A DNA stretch of 54,275 nt, taken from Dehalococcoidia bacterium. GTDB lineage: Bacteria; Chloroflexota; Dehalococcoidia; Tepidiformales; Tepidiformaceae. The notes under the pieces are model-generated. The model searched no databases. It was not told the origin of the DNA and was given only the letters and a program-made list of their open reading frames with translations. A program made the position numbers and the translations under genes. Of this stretch, positions 33,572-42,949 are shown piece after piece; the stretch's first letter is position 1, and each line of letters begins with the position of its first letter. The stretch is from positions 1-54,275 of the forward strand of contig SKSF01000118.1 in assembly GCA_007118095.1 (NCBI GenBank), written 5' to 3'.

Positions 33572-34738
33572 ATGCAACGCGTATACCTCGACCACGCTGC
33601 CACTACGCCCGTCGACGAGCGCGTCATCGATGCGATGCTCGACGTGTACCGGAACCACTGGGGCAACCCATCGAGCATTTATCTCGAAGGACAGGACGCG
33701 TTCCGGGTGCTCGACGCCGCGCGGCAGCAATGCGCTTCGCTGCTCGGCGCATCCGAGCGCGAGATCGTCTTTACCAGTGGCGGCACAGAGTCCGATAACG
33801 CGGCTATCCGCGGCGCAGCCTTCGCCCAGCGCGACCGCGGCCGCGGCAACCACCTTGTGACCACAAAGGTCGAGCACCACGCCGTGCTCCATGCTGTTGA
33901 GCAGCTCGAGCGCGAGGGTTTCACCGCTTCCTACCTCTCGGTGGATAGCGAAGGCTTCGTGAACCTCGATGAGCTCGAAGCAGCCATCGGCCCCGAGACA
34001 ACCGTGGTGAGCGTCATGACGGCCAACAACGAGGTTGGCGCCATCCAGCCCATCCAGGACGTTGTGCGCATCGCGAAGGAGAAGAATCCAAAGGTCGTCG
34101 TCCACACCGATGCAGTCCAGGCCGCTGGCGTGCTCGACATCACGCCTTCCGTGACGGGCGTCGACATGCTCAGCATTGCCGCGCACAAGCTCTATGGCCC
34201 GAAGGGTGTCGGCCTGCTCTATATCCGCCGCAGGACGCCCTGGACGCCCATGATCGTGGGTGGCAGCCAGGAGCGCGAGCGCAGGGCCGGGACGGAAAAC
34301 CTGGCCGGCATCGTTGGCCTCGCGAAGGCCATGGAACTCGCCTGGGCCGAACGCGAGGAACGCAACGAACACGCGCGAAAGCTTCGCGACAGGCTCATGT
34401 TCGAGCTCCCCGAGCGTGTGCCCGATACGGTCGTTACCGGACCCGCCGACCCGGCTCAGCGCCTGCCGAACAACATGTCCTGCGCCTTCCGGAACGTCGA
34501 AGGGGAGAGCATCCTGCTCGCGCTTGATATGGGCGAGATTGCTGCCAGCTCCGGGAGCGCCTGCACAACGGGTTCGGTCGAGCCGTCGCACGTCCTCACG
34601 GCCATGGGAATCGAGCCGGACCTGGCCCACGCGGCACTCCGGCTCACCGTTGGCAAGGACAACACCGGCGAGCAGATCGACTACGTGCTCGAGACGCTTC
34701 CCTCGATCGTTTCGAAGCTGCGTTCCCTCGCCGGCTAG
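33572..34738 (+). CDS. cysteine desulfurase (NifS/IscS type)
   Basis: A 388-residue PLP enzyme that takes sulfur from L-Cys for Fe-S clusters and thio-modification. His103 (KVEHHAV) stacks on PLP, Lys206 (IAAHKLYGPKG) forms the Schiff base, and Cys331 (SSGSACTTG) is the persulfide carrier; the loop length fits group I (NifS/IscS) enzymes. The ATG is chosen at the start of homology (MQRVYLDHAATTP); a TACCCT box lies nine bases upstream. It is divergent from an IscA-like carrier gene. No IscU scaffold is adjacent. Its stop overlaps that of acpP in a CTAG palindrome. Confidence 0.93.
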   Translation: MQRVYLDHAATTPVDERVIDAMLDVYRNHWGNPSSIYLEGQDAFRVLDAARQQCASLLGASEREIVFTSGGTESDNAAIRGAAFAQRDRGRGNHLVTTKVEHHAVLHAVEQLEREGFTASYLSVDSEGFVNLDELEAAIGPETTVVSVMTANNEVGAIQPIQDVVRIAKEKNPKVVVHTDAVQAAGVLDITPSVTGVDMLSIAAHKLYGPKGVGLLYIRRRTPWTPMIVGGSQERERRAGTENLAGIVGLAKAMELAWAEREERNEHARKLRDRLMFELPERVPDTVVTGPADPAQRLPNNMSCAFRNVEGESILLALDMGEIAASSGSACTTGSVEPSHVLTAMGIEPDLAHAALRLTVGKDNTGEQIDYVLETLPSIVSKLRSLAG

Positions 34739-34986
34739 CTGATCCCGTGTTGTTCGAGAAAGTCGATGATGTCCTGGACGGTGCGGATGTTTTCCGCGTC
34801 TTCGTCGCGGATCTCGAACTCGGATTCGCTTGCGAATGCCTCTTCGATCGCGATGGTGAGGTCCACGATGTCGAGTGAATCCGCGCGCAGGTCGTCAATC
34901 AGGTGCGCCTCGGGCGTCACTTCCTCCGCAGGCACCTTGAGCTGCGAAACCACCACATCGCGCACCCGTTCGAACAGCGTTGCCAT
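34735..34986 (-). CDS. acpP: acyl carrier protein
   Basis: An 83-residue acidic helical protein. The phosphopantetheine attachment motif is RADSLDIVDL (Ser37), and the helices LFERVRDVVVSQLKV and TVQDIIDFLEQ are typical. It carries growing acyl chains in fatty-acid synthesis. The ATG giving MATLFERVRD is chosen; the frame extends upstream without homology. It is the last gene of the leftward fabD-fabF-fabF-acpP cluster, 79 bases after the second KAS gene. Confidence 0.93.
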   Translation of the reverse strand: MATLFERVRDVVVSQLKVPAEEVTPEAHLIDDLRADSLDIVDLTIAIEEAFASESEFEIRDEDAENIRTVQDIIDFLEQHGIS

Positions 34987-35065
34987 GCCTCTACTCCTCC
35001 AGGGGGATGCGGGTAGGCGCATCCGTTGACCGCGCCGCGCCATGCGGGCCGGGCGGGATACTACA

Positions 35066-36304
35066 TCAAACGTCGTACTTGCGGAAGATCACGCAACCGT
35101 TCTGCCCGCCGAAGCCAAAACCGTTCGCGGCCGCGCCACGGACCGGCATTTCCCGTGCCTTCAGCGGCACATAGTCCAGGTCGCAGTCGTCGTCCGGCGT
35201 CTCCAGGTTGATCGTCGGCGGGGCAATGTCGTGGTAGACCGCCAGCGCCGCTGCCATCCCGCCAACAGCGCCTGCTGCGCCCAGCAGATGGCCGACCATC
35301 GACTTCGGCGAACTCACCGCGAGTTTCCCGGCATGCTCACCAAACGCTTCCTTGATTGCCCGGGTTTCGGACACGTCGTTCATCGGCGTGCCCGTCCCGT
35401 GCGCGGCGATGTAGTCGATATCCGTGGGGGACATGCCCGCAGCCTGCAGTGCGCTTTCCATTGCCTGCGCTGCGCCGCTGCCATCTTCCAGCGGCGCAGT
35501 GATGTGGTAGGCGTCGCAGCTCAACCCGGCGCCGGCGAGCTCCGCATACACACGTGCGCCGCGCTCACGGGCCCGCTTCTCCGATTCCACAATCATCACG
35601 GCGGCCCCTTCGCCGAAGACAAACCCCTCGCGGTTAGCGTCGAAGGGCCGGCTGGCGCGTTCAGGTTCATCGTTTCGGCGGCTGAGCGCCTTCATGTTGG
35701 CCAGTGCCGCGATTGGCAGCGGGTGCAGCGCCGCTTCCGTGCCGCCAGCGACGACGACATCGGCCAGCCCGGAGTCGATCAAGTGTTTCGCTTCGAAGAA
35801 CGAGTACAGACCGCTGGCGCACGCCGCAACGCTTGCCATCGCGGGCCCGCGCAGCCCCAGGTGCATCGATACTTGGCAGGCGCCCATGTTCGGCGCCATG
35901 ATCGGCACGTAGAACGCGCTCACACGTTGTGGCCCGCGGTTCAGGAGTGTCTGGGACTCTTCCATCGTGTCGATGGCGCCACCGGAACCGGTTGCGATGG
36001 CCGATGCGGCTCGCGGCCGCTCCGCGTCCTCCAGCTCCAATCCCGCGTCCGCGGCCGCCTCCTTTGCGGCCGCGACCGCCAGGTGGGCGAAGCGGGACAT
36101 TCGCCGGGCGCCCTTCGTATCCATGAAGTCGCCGACATTGAAATCCTTCACCTCGCCAGCGATCTTCACCGGCAGGTCGCTCGCGTCGAACCGGGTGATC
36201 TTTGTGATCCCGGATTCGCCGGCGACCAGGTTTTTCCAGAAGTCATGCGCGCTCAGGCCGATGGGCGTGATCGCGCCCATCCCGGTAATTACTGCTCGAG
36301 TCAA
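35066..36304 (-). CDS. fabF: beta-ketoacyl-ACP synthase II
   Basis: A 412-residue condensing enzyme that elongates acyl-ACP with malonyl-ACP. The catalytic triad is Cys162 (VAACASGL), His302 (AAHGTGTP) and His339 (SMVGHLLGAAG), with Lys334 nearby. Length is that of FabF. It lies three bases after a second, different KAS II gene; both are complete. Which one carries out the bulk elongation cannot be told from sequence. Confidence 0.94.
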   Translation of the reverse strand: MTRAVITGMGAITPIGLSAHDFWKNLVAGESGITKITRFDASDLPVKIAGEVKDFNVGDFMDTKGARRMSRFAHLAVAAAKEAAADAGLELEDAERPRAASAIATGSGGAIDTMEESQTLLNRGPQRVSAFYVPIMAPNMGACQVSMHLGLRGPAMASVAACASGLYSFFEAKHLIDSGLADVVVAGGTEAALHPLPIAALANMKALSRRNDEPERASRPFDANREGFVFGEGAAVMIVESEKRARERGARVYAELAGAGLSCDAYHITAPLEDGSGAAQAMESALQAAGMSPTDIDYIAAHGTGTPMNDVSETRAIKEAFGEHAGKLAVSSPKSMVGHLLGAAGAVGGMAAALAVYHDIAPPTINLETPDDDCDLDYVPLKAREMPVRGAAANGFGFGGQNGCVIFRKYDV

Positions 36305-36307
36305 TGG

Positions 36308-37558
36308 TTACTCCGTGCTGCGTTCTACCTCGCGGAAGATGACGCAGGAATTGTGCCCCCCGAGACCCACCGACGTGGTCGCGGCAATCTTCACGGGCCG
36401 CGACTCCGCCTCGTTTGGGACATAATGCAGATCGCACTCCGGGTCGGGCGTGCTGTAGTTAATGGTCGGCGGCACACGCTGATCCCGGATGGACATCACG
36501 CATGCCAGCGCCTCGACGGAACCCGATGCACCCATGCAATGCCCGGTGATCGGCTTCACCGAGCTGATCGCGGCACCATAGGCAGCGTCGCCCATTAGCT
36601 CCTTGAACACCATCGTCTCGACGCGGTCGTTGAGCGGCGTGCCACTCCCATGAGGGTTGACGTAGTCGATTTCCGACGCGTCAATGCCAGCCTTGCGGAT
36701 GGCCATCTGCATTGCACGCTTCAGCCCGCGGCCGGTCTCGTGTAGCGCGATCATGTCGTAGCCATCGTTCGAACTGCCGTAACCGATTACTTCGCAGTAG
36801 ATCTTCGCGCCGCGTGCTTGCGCCTGCTCCAGGTCCTCCAGGATGTACCCGGCCGCCCCTTCGCCCGCCACGAACCCGTCGCGGTTCAGGTCGAACGGCT
36901 TCAGCGCCTTTTCGGGATTTTCGTTATCCCCCGCGAGCGCCCGCATCGAGCACCAGGTCGCGTGGAATATAGGCAGGAGAACCGCGTCACAGCTTCCCGT
37001 GATGATCGTGCTCGCGTCGCCACGCCGGATCGTCTCGAATGCCTCGCCAATTGTGCCGCCGCCGGTCGCGCAGGCGCTGACAACAGCCATGTTCGGCCCG
37101 CGCGCCCCGGTCGCGATGGCGATGTGCCCGCTCGTTGCGTCGTCGATGAAGTTCGCCACGAGGAACGGGGTGATCCGCCGCGGCCCCTTCGTTTCCAGGA
37201 TTTGCTGGCTTTCCAGGATCATCTCGACGCCACCGCCACCCGAGCTGTAGATGACGCCGACGTCGTCCGCGTTCTCTTCGGTCACTTCGAAGCCGCTATC
37301 CCCGAGCGCTTCGAGCGCTGCTGCCATGCCGAACTGCGTCGCTCGCGACATGTGCCGCTGCCGCTTCGGGTCCACCCGGTCACCAAGGTCGAAGTCCTTC
37401 ACCTCCGCCTGGATACGCACCGGGTATGGTTCGGGGTCGAAGTGCGTGATCGGGCCGATGCCACTGCGGCCGCTCAGCATCCCGTCCCAGGTCTCCCCTG
37501 CTGTGTTCCCCGCGGCGGTAACCGCGCCGACGCCAGTGACAACAACACGCCTGTTCAT
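36308..37558 (-). CDS. fabF: beta-ketoacyl-ACP synthase II paralogue
   Basis: A 416-residue KAS II with the full active site: Cys163 (VSACATGGG), His303 (NPHGSGTP), Lys335 and His340 (KPITGHCMGASG). It shares the fold with its downstream neighbour but differs widely in sequence (for example ACATGGGTIG against ACASGLYSFF), so this is an old duplication, not a recent one. It overlaps fabD by four bases and precedes the other KAS by three. It may have a different chain-length preference. Confidence 0.93.
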   Translation of the reverse strand: MNRRVVVTGVGAVTAAGNTAGETWDGMLSGRSGIGPITHFDPEPYPVRIQAEVKDFDLGDRVDPKRQRHMSRATQFGMAAALEALGDSGFEVTEENADDVGVIYSSGGGGVEMILESQQILETKGPRRITPFLVANFIDDATSGHIAIATGARGPNMAVVSACATGGGTIGEAFETIRRGDASTIITGSCDAVLLPIFHATWCSMRALAGDNENPEKALKPFDLNRDGFVAGEGAAGYILEDLEQAQARGAKIYCEVIGYGSSNDGYDMIALHETGRGLKRAMQMAIRKAGIDASEIDYVNPHGSGTPLNDRVETMVFKELMGDAAYGAAISSVKPITGHCMGASGSVEALACVMSIRDQRVPPTINYSTPDPECDLHYVPNEAESRPVKIAATTSVGLGGHNSCVIFREVERSTE

Positions 37559-38550
37559 TTCGCCGCCGCTTCCACGAGCTTGAACCGCTCACTCAAAAGT
37601 CCGTCGTACTCGTCGCTCACACTCAGACTGTTCACTTCGTAGTTAATACGCCGGACCAGACGGGTCAGGACGTTTCCGGGCCCGACCTCCATGAACATGT
37701 CCACCCCTTCTTTCATCATCCGGTCCACCGACTGGTGCCACTTCACGCCCATCAAAAGCTGATCGCGCAGCTCCTTGTAGACTTGCGAAGCAGTTGTCAT
37801 CAGCTCGGCCGTGGTGTTTGCGACAATCGGCGCCTGCGGGTCTGCCATCCGGATCCCCTGGAGGATACGGTCCATGCCCTCGGATGCCTTCGTCATCAGC
37901 GGCGAATGCGACCCGATGGAAATCGACAGCCGGACAACACGACGCGCCCCGGCCGCGTCCGCCATTTCCATGGCGCGCTCGAGGGGCTTCAGCGAGCCCG
38001 AGATCACGCTCTGGCCTTCGCAGTTAGCTGTCGCGAGCGCCACATACGCCCCCTCCGCTTCCGCTGCCTCGGCACAGATCGCTTCGACCTTCTCTTCCGG
38101 GAGGCCCAGCACCGATGCCATGCCGCCGGGGTTTTCAGTCCCGGCCTCTTCCATCAACAGGCCGCGCTCCTTTACGAGCTTCAGGCCCTCATCAAAGCTC
38201 AGCGAACCGGCGGCGACTGCCGCAGTGAACTCGCCCATCGAATGCCCCGCATACATCGCCGGTTTCAGCTCACGCCCGTTGTCCTGCCAGCGCTCTTCCA
38301 GCGCCTTCAGCCAGGCAATGCAGGTCACGAAGTTGGCGGGCTGCTGGTTGATCGTCTTGTCGAGCTCTTCCTGCGACCCTTCGAAACACAGGTGCGAAAG
38401 AGGTCCATCGAATACTTCGTCGGCCCGTTTGAAGAGCTCACGTGCAGCAGGCGACGCCTTCGCCAGTTCCGCCCCCATCCCAACGTACTGCGAGCCCTGC
38501 CCGGGGAAGATCAGCGCGGGGCGCTTCCACGGTTTGACTTCCTGGTCCAC
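37555..38550 (-). CDS. fabD: malonyl-CoA:ACP transacylase
   Basis: A 331-residue enzyme that loads malonyl groups onto ACP. The nucleophile is Ser104 in GHSMGEF, N-terminal FPGQGSQYVGMG is characteristic, and the His in GSHSPLM completes the dyad. The start is GTG with GAGGT about 12-15 bases upstream. It is the first gene of the leftward fab cluster. No fabG or fabH is in the cluster. Confidence 0.93.
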   Translation of the reverse strand: MDQEVKPWKRPALIFPGQGSQYVGMGAELAKASPAARELFKRADEVFDGPLSHLCFEGSQEELDKTINQQPANFVTCIAWLKALEERWQDNGRELKPAMYAGHSMGEFTAAVAAGSLSFDEGLKLVKERGLLMEEAGTENPGGMASVLGLPEEKVEAICAEAAEAEGAYVALATANCEGQSVISGSLKPLERAMEMADAAGARRVVRLSISIGSHSPLMTKASEGMDRILQGIRMADPQAPIVANTTAELMTTASQVYKELRDQLLMGVKWHQSVDRMMKEGVDMFMEVGPGNVLTRLVRRINYEVNSLSVSDEYDGLLSERFKLVEAAAK

Positions 38551-38654
38551 CTTTTTCTTTACCTCGAGGAGGGGTCACGCGCACAGCGCCTGTAACCGCC
38601 GCAGGATAACAAGTACCTGCCGTTCATCATAGCGTGAGCTTATCCGCCCGGCGC

Positions 38655-41105
38655 TCACAACAGGTTTGCCGGGTCGATATCGATGGTCCAGTGCTGTCCC
38701 AGCCGCACCTGCTCAACTAGCCGTGCTGGCGCCTGGCCGCGCAGCAGGATTTGCCACCGGTAGGCGCCGCGCAGACGCCGGATGTACGCCGGGCTCGGCC
38801 CCAGGATCTCCGGGTCGGCGCGGCCCGCCATATCGCGATGTGTGCGCAGCTCAGCTGCCACTCGCGAGGCTTCTTCGAGCCCGCGCTCCTCGTTCGTATC
38901 CCGGTACAGGAGCCGTGCCAGCCGCGTGAAGGGCGGGTACCCCGCGCGGCGGCGGTGGGCAATCTCTTCCTCGTAGAGCGCCTGGTAGTCCTCATACGCC
39001 GCCGCCTGGACGGCGCTCGACTCTGGCGCATACGTCTGGATGATCGCCAGGCCCTCCTTCGCCCGCCGGCCGGCGCGTCCGACGACCTGTGACAGCAACT
39101 GGTACGTCCGCTCGGGCGCCTGGTATGTCGGCAGGTGCAGCCCGACATCGGCATCCACCACGCCGACTACCGTGAGGTCGGCCAGGTCCAGTCCCTTTGC
39201 CAGTACCTGTGTCCCGACCACGATGTCGATGTCCCCGCCTTCGAGCGCTTCGACGAGGGATTGGTGCGCCCCCTTGTGGGCCGCCGACTGGCTGTCCCAC
39301 CGCGCCACGCGCGCGTTTGGAAACGCGCGCCGCGCTTCTTGTTCGATCCGTTGCGTCCCCACCCCGAACGGTCGGTACCGCGTGCTGCCGCACTTCGGAC
39401 ACTCGCTGTCGAGCCGGCGAGACCTCCCGCAGTGGTGGCATACCAGGCGTGGTAACGTCCCCTCGTCCGATTGCAGGCTCATCGCGACCCCGCAGGTCGG
39501 ACACTCGGCGGCCGCGCCGCAATCGCGGCAGAGGATCAGCCGCGCTCCGCCCCGACGGTTGAGGAACAGGATCGTTTGCTCCTTGTTTCGTATCGCCGTC
39601 GAAACGGCACGCAACAGTGGCCGGCTGAACACGCCGCGGTTGCCTTCCCGCAGCTCGTCGCGCATGTCCACGATTTCGATGCGCGGCAACACGGCCTCGG
39701 TAATCGTGCCGTCCGGGCCGGGCGCCAGCCGCCGCTCGAGCGTTGCCCGGCCAATGTCCCCCCGCTCGCTGCGGTGGTAGGTGACCAGGTCGGGCGTCGC
39801 GCTTCCGAGCACGAGGCGGGCGCCGGTCAGTTCACGCAGCCGTTCTGCTACGGCCCGCGCGTGGTACCTGGGTGACGGGTCGCTCTGCTTGTAGCTCGGC
39901 TCGTGCTCCTCGTCGAGCACGACAAGCCCGGGGTCGGCGACCGGGGCGAAGATAGCGCTGCGTGATCCCAGGACGAGCCGTGCCCGCCCCTCGTGGATCC
40001 GAAACCACTGGTCGAAGAGCTCCCCTTCGCCCAGTGCACTGTGGATGACGGCGATCTGCTCCCCGAACTGCTCGCCGTAACGGCGGATCGCCTGTGGCGT
40101 CAGCGAAATCTCCGGCACCAGCACGATCACCCCACGCCCCTCCGCCAGCGTTCGCCGCGCCAGCTCCATGTAGACTTCGGTCTTCCCCGACCCGGTAACT
40201 CCGTGCAGCAGATGAGTCCCGCCCGATTCCCAGATCTGTTCAACCGCGGCTGCCTGGTCATCCGAGAGCACCGCTGGCGTCTTCGGTTCGAAGTGGTAAC
40301 TGGCGATGGGGTCGCGCTCGATCCGCACCGCCACTTCTTCCAGCCAGCCATCCTCTTCGAGCCGGTCAACATGCCGCGGTGTCGCGCCCGCGTGGCGGGC
40401 GTCGCCCAGGGTGATTTCTTCCTTGCGCGCCAGGACTGCGAGCAAGCGTGCGTCCACGGATCGCGGCGACTTCTCGCGCAGTTTCTCGGCGTGCTCGCGC
40501 GCCTCCTCCGGCGGGCGAAGCAATCGCAGGCGCCGTTCGAACCGTGGACCCGCGCGCGGACGGGCCAGTCCCTGTGTCACGGTCAGCAGTCCCTGCTCCT
40601 GGAGCCGCTGCAACCGGGATGTGGTCACGGTCCCCACGGCTTCCCGCAGCACATCGAGCGGCGTCCGGCCGTGCTCGCCCAGGTGCCGGAGGATGCGCCG
40701 GTCAATCGGGTTCGTCGGGTACAGTGGCGGCACATCCACCGGCGATACCATCGTCACCGGCCGCTGCCCGAAGCCGCTTGGCAAACAGGTGGCGACGCAG
40801 TCCCACAAAGGCGCCAGGTATTCGTCGCTCATCCAGCGCGCGATAGCGGCACGTGGCTCGTCTAGCAGACGCCGCTCGTCGGCAAGCGCCTGGATGTCCC
40901 GCACCTCGGCCTCCGGCGGTGTCTCCGTGGCGCCCAGCACAACACCCTGCAGGATCCGCGAACCGAAGGGCACGAACACGGCATGGCCCGGCTCCACCGG
41001 TAGCTCCGCGGGCACACGGTAGGTGAACGCCTGGCGGGTCGGGTGCCCCGCGTTTACGGCGACGTCGACCAGCCCGCTGTCTTGCTGCGGATGCTTCGCA
41101 CTCAC
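38655..41105 (-). CDS. priA: primosomal protein N' (PriA helicase)
   Basis: An 816-residue superfamily 2 helicase that restarts stalled replication forks. After the N-terminal 3'-DNA-binding and winged-helix regions come Walker A GVTGSGKT (302-309), the DEEH box (VVLDEEHEPSYK, about 400), and the Cys-rich zinc insert (CRDCGAAAECPTCG and CHHCGRSRRLDSECPKCG), followed by helicase motifs V/VI (VGTQVLAKGLD, SQVVGRAGR). Length is at the upper end for the family. The start is GTG. It is 104 bases upstream of fabD on the same strand and probably separately transcribed. Confidence 0.94.
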   Translation of the reverse strand: MSAKHPQQDSGLVDVAVNAGHPTRQAFTYRVPAELPVEPGHAVFVPFGSRILQGVVLGATETPPEAEVRDIQALADERRLLDEPRAAIARWMSDEYLAPLWDCVATCLPSGFGQRPVTMVSPVDVPPLYPTNPIDRRILRHLGEHGRTPLDVLREAVGTVTTSRLQRLQEQGLLTVTQGLARPRAGPRFERRLRLLRPPEEAREHAEKLREKSPRSVDARLLAVLARKEEITLGDARHAGATPRHVDRLEEDGWLEEVAVRIERDPIASYHFEPKTPAVLSDDQAAAVEQIWESGGTHLLHGVTGSGKTEVYMELARRTLAEGRGVIVLVPEISLTPQAIRRYGEQFGEQIAVIHSALGEGELFDQWFRIHEGRARLVLGSRSAIFAPVADPGLVVLDEEHEPSYKQSDPSPRYHARAVAERLRELTGARLVLGSATPDLVTYHRSERGDIGRATLERRLAPGPDGTITEAVLPRIEIVDMRDELREGNRGVFSRPLLRAVSTAIRNKEQTILFLNRRGGARLILCRDCGAAAECPTCGVAMSLQSDEGTLPRLVCHHCGRSRRLDSECPKCGSTRYRPFGVGTQRIEQEARRAFPNARVARWDSQSAAHKGAHQSLVEALEGGDIDIVVGTQVLAKGLDLADLTVVGVVDADVGLHLPTYQAPERTYQLLSQVVGRAGRRAKEGLAIIQTYAPESSAVQAAAYEDYQALYEEEIAHRRRAGYPPFTRLARLLYRDTNEERGLEEASRVAAELRTHRDMAGRADPEILGPSPAYIRRLRGAYRWQILLRGQAPARLVEQVRLGQHWTIDIDPANLL

Positions 41106-41209
41106 GGCTGCATCCTTGCGCCCCGGTGCCGCCCCGGCAAGCGGTCCTTCCCGGGTACTGGCCGCTCCGAAGTCAGGTGATACACTCCCCCGCGAGGTGC
41201 GGCCAGCCT

Positions 41210-42094
41210 GTGCAAAAGATTTTTGACGTCCACATGCACTTTCCCCGCAACTGGGAAAATCCCGACGAAGATCCGGCCCCCATGGTCGATCGGCTCGTTG
41301 AAACGGCTGTCTCTGCCGGCATCACAAAGGCCTGCATGCTCACCGGCGGCCGGTTCGGGCCGTCCTATGAGCGCGGACTGGAGATCGTGCAGCAATACCC
41401 CGAAGTCCTCATTCCAGTCGCCGTCATCGATCCCGAAGACATCGGTCCGGACGACGTACAAGAGCTCTTCGACATGGGCTACCGTGGGCTCAAGCTGATC
41501 GGCGTTGCCCGTCCCTATGACACACCCGACTACATGCCCACGTACGCGAAGGCCCAGGACCTGGGCATGCCCATCCTGTTCCATCTTGGTGTCATCGGTG
41601 GCGGGCTCGACTACTCGATTACCCATCCCCGGCGCGATGCCCAGGCCGCGCAGGCTTACGAACGCATGATGGCCATGGCCGACCGCATGCCGGTGCGCGA
41701 TGTTTCGGCTGACCGTATGAGCCCGCTCCACCTCGATACCATCGCCAACCGCTTCCCGCGCCTCAAGATCATCGGCGCGCACCTGGGGAACCAGGGCAAC
41801 TTCGAATACACCGCTTCGGTCGCCCGCTGGCGTCATAACGTATCGTTCGATATGAGCGGCGGCGTCACCATCGAACGCCATGCTATGGATCGCGGCCTCA
41901 TTGGGCGCGAAATCGGCGTGGAAAAGCTCATCTGGGGAAGCGATTGCGCGATGGAGGAAATCGGCCGCCACATCGAGCGCTTCAACACCATGTATGACCA
42001 GCTCGAGCTCGACGACGACCAGCGCCACCGGCTCTGGTGGGCCAACGCCGCCGAGATCTATGGCCTCGAAACCCCCACTCTCGCCGCGGAGTAA
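41210..42094 (+). CDS. amidohydrolase-2 family TIM-barrel protein
   Basis: A 294-residue metal-dependent hydrolase/decarboxylase-like protein. The HxH-type motif DVHMHF is at residues 6-11, a mid-barrel His is in ILFHLGVIG, another in IIGAHLGNQGN, and the catalytic Asp is in WGSDC near the end. This is the arrangement of the ACMSD/amidohydrolase_2 group, which includes decarboxylases of aromatic acids. The substrate is unknown. The GTG start has GAGGT upstream. A downstream membrane gene starts within its last 35 bases. Confidence 0.78.
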   Translation: MQKIFDVHMHFPRNWENPDEDPAPMVDRLVETAVSAGITKACMLTGGRFGPSYERGLEIVQQYPEVLIPVAVIDPEDIGPDDVQELFDMGYRGLKLIGVARPYDTPDYMPTYAKAQDLGMPILFHLGVIGGGLDYSITHPRRDAQAAQAYERMMAMADRMPVRDVSADRMSPLHLDTIANRFPRLKIIGAHLGNQGNFEYTASVARWRHNVSFDMSGGVTIERHAMDRGLIGREIGVEKLIWGSDCAMEEIGRHIERFNTMYDQLELDDDQRHRLWWANAAEIYGLETPTLAAE

Positions 42095-42890
42095 GGGTCT
42101 GCTTGGACAAGCCACCCTGGGAGCATCGGACGGCGGGATTCGCGCCCGCATCTTCCTCGTAGCGGTCATCGCCATCGCGGGACTCATTGCGTACCTCGGC
42201 ATCCGGCCCCACCAGCCATGGATCCTCTGGTTCACCACGCTCATGATCGCCCTCTCAACCGACGGGGCCGTCCGGACACATCCCCGCTTCCATGGCGCCG
42301 GGGCCTTCGCGACGTTGCCCTTCCTGGTACTCCCCGCGATGGCAGTGGCCGGGGCTGGCTATTTCATCCACGAAGCGCTGGAAGGCTACTTTCGCCCCGG
42401 TGCGGGATTCTTCGCCGGCCTCTTCGTCGCGGCAATCGTCCTCGGCGAGTACTACACGGTGGATTTCGAGTCTCGCCTCTACGGCACAATGCGGCTCATC
42501 CTCGCCGTCGCCACCTACCTGGTGGCCTTCGCCATCTACACCATCATCTACACCGAAGATTTCAGCCTCCCTGTCGGCGCGACGCTGGTCGGTCTCGTAA
42601 GCATGGGACTCTCAATAGCGCTACTTCGCGAGACCCGCATCCTGCCCGGGAGCGCACTCCTGGTTGGCCTTGCCATCGGAGTCACGATGGCCGAACTTCG
42701 CATCGTCCTCTACTTCTTCCCGCTCGACGGCCTGCTCGCCGGCGCCCTGCTCATCATCGGGTTTTACATGGCGACCGGCATCGTTCACCACCTGCTCGAC
42801 CACGACCTCGAATTCGGCACGCTGATGGAATACGTCCTCGTCGGCGGGGTTGGCACGGCCGCTGTCGTCATCACCCGGATCGTCGTATGA
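42060..42890 (+). CDS. multi-pass membrane protein of unknown function
   Basis: A 276-residue protein with about eight hydrophobic helices after a short basic N-terminus (MASKPPLSPRSKG). I do not recognise a family. Acidic residues sit between helices (YYTVDFESRLYG, IIYTEDFSLP). It is not one of the common ABC or MFS types. The ATG lies within the upstream amidohydrolase gene, so the two are coupled and may act on related substrates. Confidence 0.6.
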   Translation: MASKPPLSPRSKGLLGQATLGASDGGIRARIFLVAVIAIAGLIAYLGIRPHQPWILWFTTLMIALSTDGAVRTHPRFHGAGAFATLPFLVLPAMAVAGAGYFIHEALEGYFRPGAGFFAGLFVAAIVLGEYYTVDFESRLYGTMRLILAVATYLVAFAIYTIIYTEDFSLPVGATLVGLVSMGLSIALLRETRILPGSALLVGLAIGVTMAELRIVLYFFPLDGLLAGALLIIGFYMATGIVHHLLDHDLEFGTLMEYVLVGGVGTAAVVITRIVV

Positions 42891-42949
42891 GTTGAGGCGA
42901 CCCCGCGGATCCGGTACAAAGCAGCCACCGCTTTCGGTCCGGAGGAGCG

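Noticed and set aside
35042-36598. Open frame of 518 codons on the plus strand opposite fabF
   Set aside because: Antisense to conserved KAS active-site sequence and without family resemblance.
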